DNA of 64,000 bases from Irpex lacteus (lineage: Eukaryota; Basidiomycota; Agaricomycetes; Polyporales; Irpicaceae), in NCBI GenBank assembly GCA_001986395.2, contig MQVO02000009.1, positions 310,001-374,000 of the forward strand, written 5' to 3'. The translations under genes were made by a program, and so were the position numbers. A model generated the notes under the pieces. It made no database searches. It was not told the DNA's origin and saw only the letters and a program-made list of their open reading frames with translations. This document shows, piece after piece, positions 46,919 through 58,700 of this stretch. Each line of letters starts with the position of its first letter. Positions within the stretch are counted from its first letter, which is position 1.

Positions 46919-49900
46919 ATGGCTCCTGCTAAGTAAGTCATCAAACTGACTGTAACTCCTACTCTTCTAATGCAATACTACAGAGGTCGGGCAAAGGCAA
47001 GAGCAAACCCGCCGCCAAAATCACAGACTGTGAAGGGAAAGCGGTGAGAATCTACAATGTAGTTTTGACTTCACCTTCTCATCGTCTTTTTAGCGCAAAC
47101 GAGAAGTTGACACAAGAGAATGTTGATTCCAGCTCTGAGGAGGAGGCCTTAGCGTAAGTGTCAAGTTGTTATCGTTAGGACTGTTATACTCACTTTCCTC
47201 TAGCACAACAAAGGACGATACCAAAGCTAAGAGGAATAAAGCCAAGGTAGTGCTATCTTCTCGTGAGAAGCGTCAAGTCCGGTATGTTAGGTCTTTGGTA
47301 ATTGTTGAGGTCATTGCCTGATAGTCTGCGGTGGTTAGCCGTGTCAGCCGATCATATATTGATGAAGAAGCAGAGGAAGATGACGAGATGTATGATGACC
47401 TTCTGATAATTTAACTATTTTGTTAACCCTTTGCAGTGAGGCGTCAGAAGAGGAAGAAGAAGAAGACAAGGCATTCATTGACGATCGTGATGAAGAGTAA
47501 GTACTTACTTATATTTGTTGTGGTGATATATAACTGATAAGTCGTAACAGAGAGATGACAGATGCAGAGGCTACGTACGTATAAATAAACAACCATGTGT
47601 ATGTGATTGTGCTGACACCCATACTGTAGAGATGACGAGACAAGAGACAACAAGGAGAATGTCGATGAGGAGGAGGAAGTAGAAGGGGAAGAAGAGGCGG
47701 AAGAGGAGGAGGAGGTGGCAGAGGAGGCTGAGGTGGAAGAGGAAAAGCCAGTTACTCCACCGCCCGTTCAGTGAGTGCTGCTTGTTGATTGACGTTTATC
47801 ATCATTCTCACTATAACAGGAGGAAACGTAGAGTGGTTCAGTCCCCAGTTGAGCCTCAAACTCCACGTGCAACAAGGTATGTAATCGAAGTCTTGATGTG
47901 TTCACACGTCATCTCAGACTTAGTTCTAGGAGCAAGGCTGCCGCCAATGGTACTCCCAAGTCTCCGACTACTGCACGTAGGACACCAGGGTAAGTGACAC
48001 ATATTCCTATGGTATCTCTTTTACTTACTCGAGCGTAGACCAAAGAAGAAGACTAGCAAGCAAGCAGACGGCAATGATTCTGACGTAGTTGAGATTCCAA
48101 AGTACGTATATTCACTGCTTCGTAAGACAATAAAGCTGAATATCGGTAACTGGTGTAGGCCATCCGACGGTTCGCCGGTGAAGACCAAGTCCAAGTCCAA
48201 GGGCAAGGCTCGTGCCAACATCACATTCTTGGACGGACCTATCAAGATGCCGGCAGCCAACGTCGAAGACAAGAACAAGCCAGGACCGATTGTTGATCCT
48301 GAGTACAATCCATTTGTTTCTGACGACGAGATGGAGATCGACAAGCCTGTGGAGGAGAATTCTGACGCATCACCACGCAAGAAGTAAGTCTGTTCAAATT
48401 ATTAAACCGATAATGCATATGCTAACCGATTGTATAGGATGAAGACTGTATCGGGAAAGGCTAAAGCGACGAAGACCTCACCTAGGAAGAATAAGAAGGA
48501 ACATGATACTGTTAACGACACTCCGTACGTACATTTGTTTTCAATTATCATCCTATTGTATCTGATATCCTGTTTTTGTTTAGCGTCACCGGGATGTCTA
48601 GGATAATGTGAGTATTGTTGCCCATGCTATTCATGAGTCGTGCTGACTGTGAGTCAGGGAGAAGAGTGCGATTGTCTCCGATGAAGATGAAGATGAGGAG
48701 GACGATGAATTGCCCACACCACAGGCCGCATCAGGTGTAGAAAGGGTTTCAGATCCCAATAACCCGGATCATGCAAGCCTTATGTGCAAGTACATGAAGG
48801 CAGCCTACCGTTCACCCTACACACCTCCTCCCATCACGTACGTTGCCCCTTTTGTCAGCTAACAAAGTACTAAGTGACAGTAGTGATGCTCGGACGATAC
48901 TGTTGTGCCCCCCTTCAAAGGTTCCCATCTCCTTTGTCAACTTTGGAGACGCCATGCGTGCTGTCGGTGTTAAGAAAGATTCACCACTGTGGAAGTAAGC
49001 ACCTTCTCTGCTACCCAGTTACGTTCAAGAACTAATGAAATTCAGGCGTTTCTTTACGATCGTCACCCAGGACATATATGGGCCGTTCACGTACAACCTC
49101 GCCCGGATTGATCCCAATCTGGTGAGGATGAACAGAGGTACAGGCCAGTATGCGACACCCACCTTCAACATCCTCAAGAACATCAGCTTATCGAACGGAT
49201 GGAGTGCTACCGCTGGTGTCGCCTTTGTCATGTTTGGCAGCGTATCACTCTCCTACCTTCTGGAAGGCCAATTGGTGGACGGAAGATGGGGACGTTTCAT
49301 CAATATCAGGCTGCTTCCAATGGAGTTCTACCGGGCCATGAACATCCTAGCGAGCAAGTTTGGCCTGCAGGAACTCGCTGCGGCCAGGTTCAACGGCTTC
49401 AAGTTTGGTACCGTTCCTACTAAGGGTAAATACGGTAAGTTCTGTCCTCTTTTTTTTCGTGTACGAATACTTACAATGTACCTTGTAGGAGAGGAGGTAG
49501 CAACTCCACGTAAGCGTCGCCTTCCAAAGGGAGACGAGTCAGAGGAGCCTGAGATTGATGTTCCATCTGCGAGTGTTGGTGGAAAGGAAATCCAGCGCGT
49601 CTCCCCATTGAAGACGAGGGCAGAGATCCAGACGTTGGCCGGCAGGGGCAGGTTGTTCAATACGGACGACAGTAAGTTAGTCCTCTTTGCCACTGTTCTC
49701 GATTTGCCTGACGCCTTATTACTTTAGTTCCAATCTACGACTACACAGATCTGTTGAACGAGAAGGAACTCCCAAAGTTCAATCAGGAGTTGCTGCACGG
49801 TGCAAAGGTATGGACGCGAGGAGAGATTCCTGAAGACTCTTGGGTTTGTGTGCATTATGTCCCTAGTACGTTTCATCATAGTAGTAAGGGGCACGTAGAC

Positions 49901-49960
49901 ATACAGTGGAATCTTCTCCGCATCGTTGTACTTGCTTTACCGGTACCAGAAGATGATTAG
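46919..49960 (+). CDS. Intron-rich protein with acidic/basic disordered N-terminus
   Basis: ATG at 46919 (MAPAK-GRAKARANPPPKSQ). The first 1.9 kb is split into about a dozen small exons that alternate basic (KAKRNKAK, RKRRVVQSP, KTKSKSKGKARAN) and acidic tracts (long Glu runs at 47640-47750, EDEDEEDDE near 48680). This is typical of a disordered nuclear protein. The second half is well folded in appearance: YMKAAYRSPYTPPP, ILLCPPSKVPISFVNFGDAM, WKRFFTIVTQDIYGPFTYNL and WSATAGVAFVMFGSVSLSYL, ending PVPEDD at 49960. Small-exon boundaries were only partly verified. No domain recognised. It may associate with nucleic acid or chromatin given its charge pattern; that is inference. Confidence 0.6.
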
Positions 49961-50131
49961 TTTACAATGTAGTTCTTTTTGAACGTGCTTTGTGAATAAA
50001 CAAGTTGTTTACGATGATGATATCTGCGATGACACCTGTTAATAAGATGAGAACTTCGTAATCAATGCCCTATAGTGACTTCAATATATATTCACACTTC
50101 TATCACAAACCACGGTCACCGAGCACATATC

Positions 50132-51310
50132 ATGGCGGCCTTTTCCTCTCTCATGGACAAAGCAGATGTCTACCACGAAATCCTCGCTTACCTTGACACC
50201 AAAGACATCGTTCGCTCGCAACGCATCTGCAAGAACACTGGCAGGCTTTATGCTGCAGGTTTCACCAAATGGTTCAACATCTACCGACATCTCTCTAACT
50301 TCTTCCACGACCCCAACACTTTTCGCTGCTTACAAGCACAAACCGGTGCTATTGTTGCTGGCTCATACGCTCTTCAATTCTTCATACGCCAGGACTTTAC
50401 GGAGCCTAATTTGGATATCTATGTGCATCGAGATGCGAAGGAGATGTTAGGCTCGTGGTTGCTCAAGGAAGGCTATACATTCATTCCCTCCGACTCACTC
50501 TTTGCCGACAATTCAGCCAGTGACATTTTTGTTGACGGTGATGGCACAAGTCTGGAGCAATACGATCGCGCTCTGGCTTACCTGGATAACTCTGGGTCGG
50601 ATAACGGGGTAGAGCTGTGGGATAGTGATGGTCATTATATTAGAGACACTTGGGGGATAGTGGGCAAGCTGGGCTTTGAAAAAGTGCAAGCAGCGACAAA
50701 GCGAAAGGTGCAGCTCATTATCGTAGATGGTACACCATTAAAGGTGATAATGGAGTCTCACTCTAGTGCGTAACATTTGTCTGTATCGTAATTAACGCTG
50801 AAGTATTTCACAGCTTGCGTGCTGAATTTCCTCACTTTCGATACTGCGTACTGTCTGTATCCAAGAGCAACCATTGTGGAGAAGAAGTCGTTGCTTTTGA
50901 AGGATATTGAAGACGTTAAACCAGGTGTACGGGCTGCAGTACGAAAATATCGACGTCGAGGATTCACCTTCATACAACTAGCTGAAGAGAACGACGAAGA
51001 GCTATTTCATCTCAAGAAAGTGCGTTGGGCCATGGACCTTCATGCTTGGAGTTTTGATCTACCGAAACTTCCTCAACCATACCGACTATTCACGAACTAT
51101 CGCAGTCCTGCCGAGAGTACAAGTTGGGCTATCACAACATACATTGACGACTATCATCGGATGCGCTGTGATATGTGGTACGATGATCCTTGCATTTTTC
51201 CCATTTTGCATGCGACTATACGGATCAGAAGCATGTTTGTGGATCTGCTGGTGAAGAATGAGGAGTATTGGGTGGACATGGACCATGATGTCGGTGGAAG
51301 TGATCAGTGA
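50132..51310 (+). CDS. F-box-like protein with nucleotidyltransferase-like motif
   Basis: Two exons (50132-50765, 50814-51310; intron GTGCGT..CACAG) give 1,131 nt, 376 residues. The N-terminus resembles a degenerate F-box (DVYHEILAYLDTKDIVRSQR). It is followed by GSYALQFF and LDIYV, the pattern of a nucleotidyltransferase-fold active-site region seen in related basidiomycete proteins; the second acidic residue is present (LDIY) but activity is unproven. The C-terminal half (LNFLTFDTAYCLYPRATI, YRRRGFTFIQL) is conserved-looking without a named domain. It starts about 170 bp after the preceding gene. Confidence 0.65.
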
Positions 51311-52054
51311 GTACTATATTTCACCGTTGTCAATTGATCTAACCTCAAGATAGTAACACCCAATCCTTTATCAATATATTGAAGGAGCACCTTTCTTCGC
51401 AGGATTTGGTGGAGTAGATTTTGTTTATACAAAGCTGTTGAATCTCTTGTATGCTTGAAATGTACTGAGTTGAGGACGATAAAGAGAAGGGATACGTTGA
51501 TACTTCAAACCATATTCTAAGGTTTGACCAAATATGTGCAAATAGAAATGACTCAAGAGCGCTAGTGTCGTGCTCTCTTCTTCTTCCAACCACAACCACC
51601 TGCAACGTGAAAGGTATGTAATAGATCAACATGTATTGTGTCTCAATGTTAATTCTAACTGTTGTCAGTACAGTATAGAATGCGTCTCTGCTCATATATG
51701 CTCTTATTGCCCAGTATATTCTGGGCATGCCTTTTCATTGGCTCTCGCACGAACAGTACTCAGGACTGTCGCAATGACGTGTCTAACATATGTCAGAGGC
51801 ACGTAGAAAGGTATGTTTGCCTTAACTGATTCTTGCCTGTGATTTTAACATTGAACACTCTTTGTTAGATGTAATGTTCAGGCATATTACATTGAACCTT
51901 TGCAAACATCTTTGCTAGACGTGGCCGGTGTCTATATAACCTCTCCGGTGCTACTCGATAGCATGGTTCTGACAGGCACCATCCCAGAAACGCCTGTGTC
52001 ACTTTGTGACTTGGTATTGCCAATGACCAACCCCAAAACAATTGTGCCCATGCA
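51311..52054 (+). other. Flank left of the Helitron, possible truncated gene
   Basis: An exon ending QRHVER at about 51808 can be spliced (GTATGT..TTAG) to the frame CNVQAYYIEPLQTSLLDVAG at about 51870. This frame runs, with flank-like base composition, to about 52090 and then into the A/T-rich Helitron. It may be a host gene cut by the insertion or the element's own 5' exon. No domain recognised. Confidence 0.3.
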
Positions 52055-52727
52055 TCTCTATATACTACTCTCGTGGACGTCCAAAGCTGACAAATTGAAG
52101 TACAAAGTAAAGAAATGTCGTTTGCATTGCATACGAAACTGTACACGTAAATCTCAGTTTATATTGTTGTTATGTCAGTGTACTGTGACACTGCTAGACG
52201 TTGAAGAGAAAAGTTATTACAGACACTCTTCAGACAAGGTAGTAATTGTTCAGGACACATTCAATCCACAGCACATAACGCACATTGGAGGTGGAAGACC
52301 TGTGATCAAATGGCATGCTGATGAACTTCAGCCATACACTAAAACAGTGTTGACCAGTGACTTTTATCGTTTTCACGGTTATAGTACTTTGAACGGTGAT
52401 ATTACTGACATTGAAGTGCAGGCAATTGAGGTTCCTTTAATTACGCTTACACAAAAGCTAAGAGCTAATGATCTTGATATCTTATGCCGCGTACATAGAG
52501 TTTCAATCAAAAGAAAAGACCGTAATCTTGCAACATATCAACAACAGTTATTAGCTCATGTGTGTGTTGATTGTCCACATTATATCTCTAACTTTGTTCC
52601 TATCTCAGTATCAACCCCTGTTAGTAATAAAGAACGAATCCGGGCACATCGAGGAAAAATGAATGAAGCACAAAAAAATCATGCAACAGAACAGAATCAG
52701 TTGCATGTAGAGAGACACCGAAAGTGA
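51900..52727 (+). pseudogene. N-terminal segment of the Helitron protein, cut by TGA
   Basis: The frame ends at TGA 52725-52727 and continues in the same frame, without a shift, for 27 sense codons to the ATG of the main ORF (52809). The read-through sequence (FPPKLGNIHHEHAIINGF) looks like normal Helitron protein upstream of the CAVCG zinc-binding motif. A single CGA-to-TGA or similar change is the simplest cause. The 5' limit of real coding sequence is unclear; the frame's first codons (before about 52060) may belong to the flank. It has zinc-site-like Cys pairs and basic residues (RIRAHRGKMNEAQ). Confidence 0.55.
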
Positions 52728-55700
52728 TTTCCACCAAAACTTGGTAATATTCATCATGAACATGCAATTATTAATGGTTTTGTAGCCGATACTGACATAA
52801 ACAACCTAATGGAGAAAGGATGTGCAGTTTGTGGTTGCATGACTGCAATTTCAAGACTGTCGCCTTTAGATGAGATGAAAGATTATTTACATGTTTTGCA
52901 ACGCTCGCATGTAACAGTAAAGGAGAGACGAAATGAAAATGATCCAGTTGAACATATTCCTGGACCAGTGCTAGCTAACAACTGTGACAGTATCTGTACT
53001 GAGTGCGCTATGAGTTTGAAACGAAAACAAATGCCGCGACAAGCTTTGGCCAACGGATTATGGCTTGGTGATGTTCCGCCAGAACTGGCTGCATTGTCGT
53101 GGATGGAGCAAAGACTTGTTGCAAGAATAGTTCCAAGTGAGGCACTGGCTAGAGTTCATATGTCGAACCTATACAAAATTAGATGCAATGTAGTATGTAA
53201 TGCTTTTCCAACAGAGAAAATATATCATGTTCTGCCACCGCCAAAGGCTGAGCTTGAAGATGTGCTTGCAGTCATATTTATATCACCCAATGCACCGCTG
53301 CCAGCTGATTTTCAGCGAACCCCTCTGCTAGTGAGACGTGATAGAGTTGCAAGGGCTTTAGAATGGCTGAAAAGAAATCACAGTGACTATAAAGAATTAC
53401 AAATCTCATATGAGAATCTAGCTGATTATCCAGAAGACGTACCACCTATTGCAGTCGACTTTCATCCATCCACGCATAACAGTCATTTGGAAAGCACTGC
53501 GGTGAATGAAACAGATGATGCATATAGCACTGACAAAGGTGATGCTCCATTCATAGTACATGGACTTACGAGTGAACAATTGACTGATTTATGGGATGGT
53601 GACCCTAGGCATCTATATTTGAAAACTATGGATTACTTTAAAAAGGGAAATAAAGCCTTGGGTATCGGAAAAAACAGCAAGATTGAAAGCATTTGGAAGA
53701 ATCCACGGCTATATCCCGCAATGTTTCCTTGGCTTTTTCCATACGGGTATGGTGGACTGGGAAATGAGAAAATCCAATCCGACTTGAAGATCTCTGACAA
53801 AATTCGCAAGCGTTTGTGGCTGACATACTATGACCAACGCTTTCAGAATGATCAATTTTTCTCTTTGATTGCATTTAATCACCAACAGATAAAAAATAGT
53901 AACGATGGTGGATTTTTATTGGCAAAGAAACGAAATTTCAAAGATATTGTCAATAGAATTATGAATGTCAATGCTGACACATTAGACGATTTGATAAGAA
54001 GAACAAAGGATGGTCTTGTTACACCTGAGACAGAGGAAGAAATAAACTGCTTTCGTATATTGAATGATATTGACTATGTGGCAGCTAGTGTAGATGGGTC
54101 AATAACCAACAGACGGCGTATGCGGAATGAGATCTGGTCTCTGACTGCATATTTAGGGGCTCCAAGTTGGTTCATCACATTTGCACCCGCCGATGTGAAT
54201 CATCCTATATGTTTGTATTTTGCTGATACAAAGCAGAAGTATTGGCCGAATATTCCAACTCAAAATGAGCGAATTCGCCTGATTGCAAGTAATCCTGTTG
54301 CAGGTGCTCGATTTTTCAAGTTTATCACAGAGATGTTTATCAAACATGTTTTAGGATTTAACAACAACACTGATGGGTTGTACGGCAAAACATCTGGGTA
54401 TTATGGAACCGTTGAACAGCAAGGCAGACTGACACTTCACATGCATATGCTTGTATGGATTCAAAATAGCTTGACACCACAAGAGCTTAGAGAACGTATC
54501 ATGAATGACAAGTCAGACTTTCAAAAACGTATGGTGCAATATTTAGAATACTGTCATCAGGGTGAATTTACAACTGGAACAATGAGTGAACTCGATGAAC
54601 ATATTAAAACAAAATACGATGACAATCCAGACGAAGTACACCCAACGCTTACTTTACCACGGCAATCAAAACCATTTTGTGATCAGAAGTGTATGAAATG
54701 TAGCACTTGTGTAGAAGCATTGGAATGGGATAGACAAAGACAACGAGAAACTGACGAAATACTATACGCATCTAATATCCATAAGTGTTTCAAGAACAAC
54801 TGTTTGAGCAACAAATATCGGGTATGTAAGGCCAGGTTTCCTCGGGAACTGCAAGCAGAAACAGCTGTTGATACAGAATCAGGTGCTTTGATAATGAAAA
54901 AGGGTGAAGCATGGGTAAATACGTTCACGCCTACTTTAACATACTTGCTCCGATGTAATACTGATGTGACAAGCTTACAATCTGGTACTGCACTGAAATC
55001 AGTAATAGCATATGTCACTGATTACATCACCAAATCACCATTAAGAACTCATGTTATTTTTGATGCAGTGAAGACAGTGTTTGCTAAAAATATGGAGGAA
55101 CCAGTGAAAGGCGAAGAAAGACTGAAAAAAGGCAGGTCAGTAATTACAAAGGTTGTAAACTCATTGACTGCCAAAAGTGAAATAGGATCACCCATGGCAT
55201 CAATGTATTTGCTCGGTCATTCAGATCACTATACTAGTCATCAGTTTCAACGTTTTTATTGGAAGTCATATGTAAATGAAGTTAACAGTGATTGGATTTC
55301 CGAAGACTCTGATGATACAAAAATGAATGTTGACATAAAGTCACCTGATGACCAAGACCAGAAAGTAGTTATGATAAAAAATGCAGAGGGCATTGTGGGA
55401 ATATCACCTGTTCTAGATTACATGTTTCGACCTCGGAAATACGAAAGTGTTAATCTTTATGACTGGATACGGTTTTCTAATAAAATGAAAATTGGAAAGA
55501 GCAACACAGCTAGAGCTAAAAGGGAATCCGAGCGGAAATGGGATGTTGAATACATTATCAAACATGAATGGATAGTGAAAAGTAAAGAAGACAGTGAAAA
55601 GTTGATGTTTTTGATTCAGTGGCAAGCTGGAGATACGACTTGGGAAAATCTTTACACATGTGATGAATTGCAAGCCATGGATGACTACTTAGAACGTGTC

Positions 55701-58700
55701 GGCGTTTCACATTGGAGTGAGCTTCCAAGAGAGCAAACTGAACATAGCAAAGTAAAAGCAACTGATGACGAGAACAAATCAGATATGAGTCCAAATAATG
55801 ACACGAACTCAGAATCAAATTCTAATTCAGACACTGATTCAGACTCGGAATCAGGTGAGAGCTCAGATACTGATACAAGCTCACTATCTGATGTAGACAG
55901 CGATAGTGATGGTGACAGCATAAATCAGTCAAAAGATGTTACAGCTAATGATGACCATTACAAGCAACATTTGAGTGAATCAGATTACCACAGATATGCC
56001 GATTTCCTTGAAGAGCATCCTCAGTATAGTACACATAAAGCACGTTTGATTTCAGAGACGAAAGGTAGAGTACCAGATTTTGTAGGTGGTCCGTTGCCGA
56101 GACATGATCGAGGAAATAGAGAAGAGTATTGCATGACTATGCTGACTCTTTTTTGTCCATGGAGGCGGGGAAAAGATCTCAAAACTTCACATCAGACATG
56201 GAATGAGACATTTGAAGAGTATCAATTTACTGACAGGCAAAAGGAAATTATGAAGTTCTTTAATCTAAGATATGAGTGCAATGATGCTCGTGATGATTTT
56301 GCTGCTCAACGTAAAGCACAGCAATACGACAGAAACGGATGGCCACAGACTCTGGATGACAAAACACTTGAATGGTTGGATAATCACGATAACACTCAAT
56401 CATACACTGAATTCTCTAGTATTGTGAATGAGGATGAAAATGACACAAAATTCTCTGAATCAATGTTGAGTAGTCTTAGGAGAATGGCAGAGACAGAAGA
56501 GCTGGCAGAGGCTAATGGTTTACTTGAAGACTTAACCAATATTAACGAGAACATGTCGAAATCATTACCTAGCTTTGTTGAAACTGCTGATGATGCTAAA
56601 TTTTGGCACAACACTTTAATTCAGACACGTGACGAAATACTACAGAAACGACATTCAAAAGTCCTCAAACAAAGCAAACAGCCTGGGAATGATGGTAACG
56701 AGGAAGATAGTGAAGGATCACTGAAGATTGTAGATGAGTCATATTTCTCAAGACTGTACAAACCAACCAAGGAAGAAGATCGGAAATTGATAAAGGAAAT
56801 TTGTACTTCATTTACCTTGAACGAGGAACAAGATAGAGCATTTAGAATTGTTGCCAATCACGCAACATTGAAAAATCCATCACAGCTGAAAATGTATCTA
56901 GGAGGTATGGCAGGTACAGGAAAATCACAAGTAATCAAAGCGTTAATTCAGTTTTTCAAATCTCGAAACGAGGAATATCGGTTTACGTGCATTGCACCCA
57001 CAGGGGCAGCAGCTTCATTAATTGGAGGATCTACGTATCATTCTTTTCTAGGTATGAACACTTTCAACAAAGAAGCAGAGGATCGTCTATCAAACTTGTC
57101 AGAAGTTAAATCCCACTTACGTGATGTAGACTATATATTTCTAGATGAAGTGTCTATGCTTGACTGTCGTAGCTTGTATAGCATATGCAAAAAGATGTGT
57201 AAAGCGACAAGTGATGAGGGAAATCCGTTTGGAGGTAAGAATATGATATTAGCAGGAGACTTTGCTCAACTGCCTCCAGCAGGATCAGGAAAAGCACTGT
57301 ACGCAGCCAAAGTAGAGTCTATAGTTCATCGAACATCATCAGTTTTGGATCAAGAGGCTTCAATAGGAAAAGCACTGTGGCATCAGTTTACTACTGTAGT
57401 AATCCTACGTGAAAATATGCGTCAACGATCGCAATCAAAAGATGATGCCAAGTTTCGCACATTGCTGGAAAATTTGAGATACAAAGCTTGCACAAAAGAG
57501 GATATAGAGTTTCTGCGACAACGAATTGCAGGACAGTCAAAAGACAGGCCAAAATGGAGTGACGAGCAGTTTCGCAATGTTTCAGTGGTATGTACCTACA
57601 ATGCAATTCGTGACAAGTTAAATGAACTTGGATGCGTGCGACTTGTCAAGGAATTAGGTCAACCATTACAGTACTTCTATTCTATGGACCGGCTACATAC
57701 CAATACCAAAGAACGTACACGACAGGCACAACAGAAGAACATTGATCCATTACGTAGATCAAATAACTTGAGTGTAAATGATCAATACTATTTATGGAAT
57801 TTACCTCCAAGTTGTACTAGTCATCATCCAGGCAAGCTACCATTGTGTGTGGGAATGCCTATCATGATAAAAAAGAATAAAGCCACAGAATGCTCAGTGA
57901 CAAATGGTGCAGAAGGCATTGTGGTTGGTTGGAAAAGCAGAGCCATCGATTCAGAGCATGATGCTTTAGAAATCTTGTTTGTAAAACTGACAGCCAACCC
58001 AACACCAGTGCAGTTACCTGGTTTACCTGAAAATGTTGTGCCTATTGTTGCAGAACCAATAAACATAGGTTGTAAAATTCATGACGGAAGAACTATAGAC
58101 ATTACACGTACTCAAGTACCTGTGTTATTAAACTTTGGTATGACAGACTTTGCATCCCAGGGTCGCACCCGCAAGTACAATGTAGTTGACATTCAGAACT
58201 GCAAAAATCATCAAGCCATATATACTTGTCTGTCAAGAGGGTCCAGTTATGAAGGAACTTTAATAATTCAAGACTTTTCAACAAGACACATGACAGGTGG
58301 ACTCGATGGATATTTGAGGCAAGAATTCCGTGAGTTGGAACTGTTGGATGAGATCACCAAGTTGCGTTTCAACAGAAAACTACCAGCAGGTGTTTCTGGG
58401 CAAACAAGATCACACTTGATATCATCTTATCGTAGAAAGAAAGGTGATAAATATAATCCCAAAGCTATGCCTGAAGCTTTGAAATGGACAGAGTCAGAGC
58501 CATATAAACTGGCAGACCCCTTTGATGAGGCAGAATGGGAAATTATTGATCATAAAAAAGTAGTAGAAAACACAGCAACCGAAACAGACAAGGTTAACAA
58601 AAAATCTCGCAATATAAGACAGGCAAATTATGTTGCTGCTAAAGGAACAACAAAATTATCACAACTTAGCTCTACTCCCAAACATGTTCAACATAAACGA

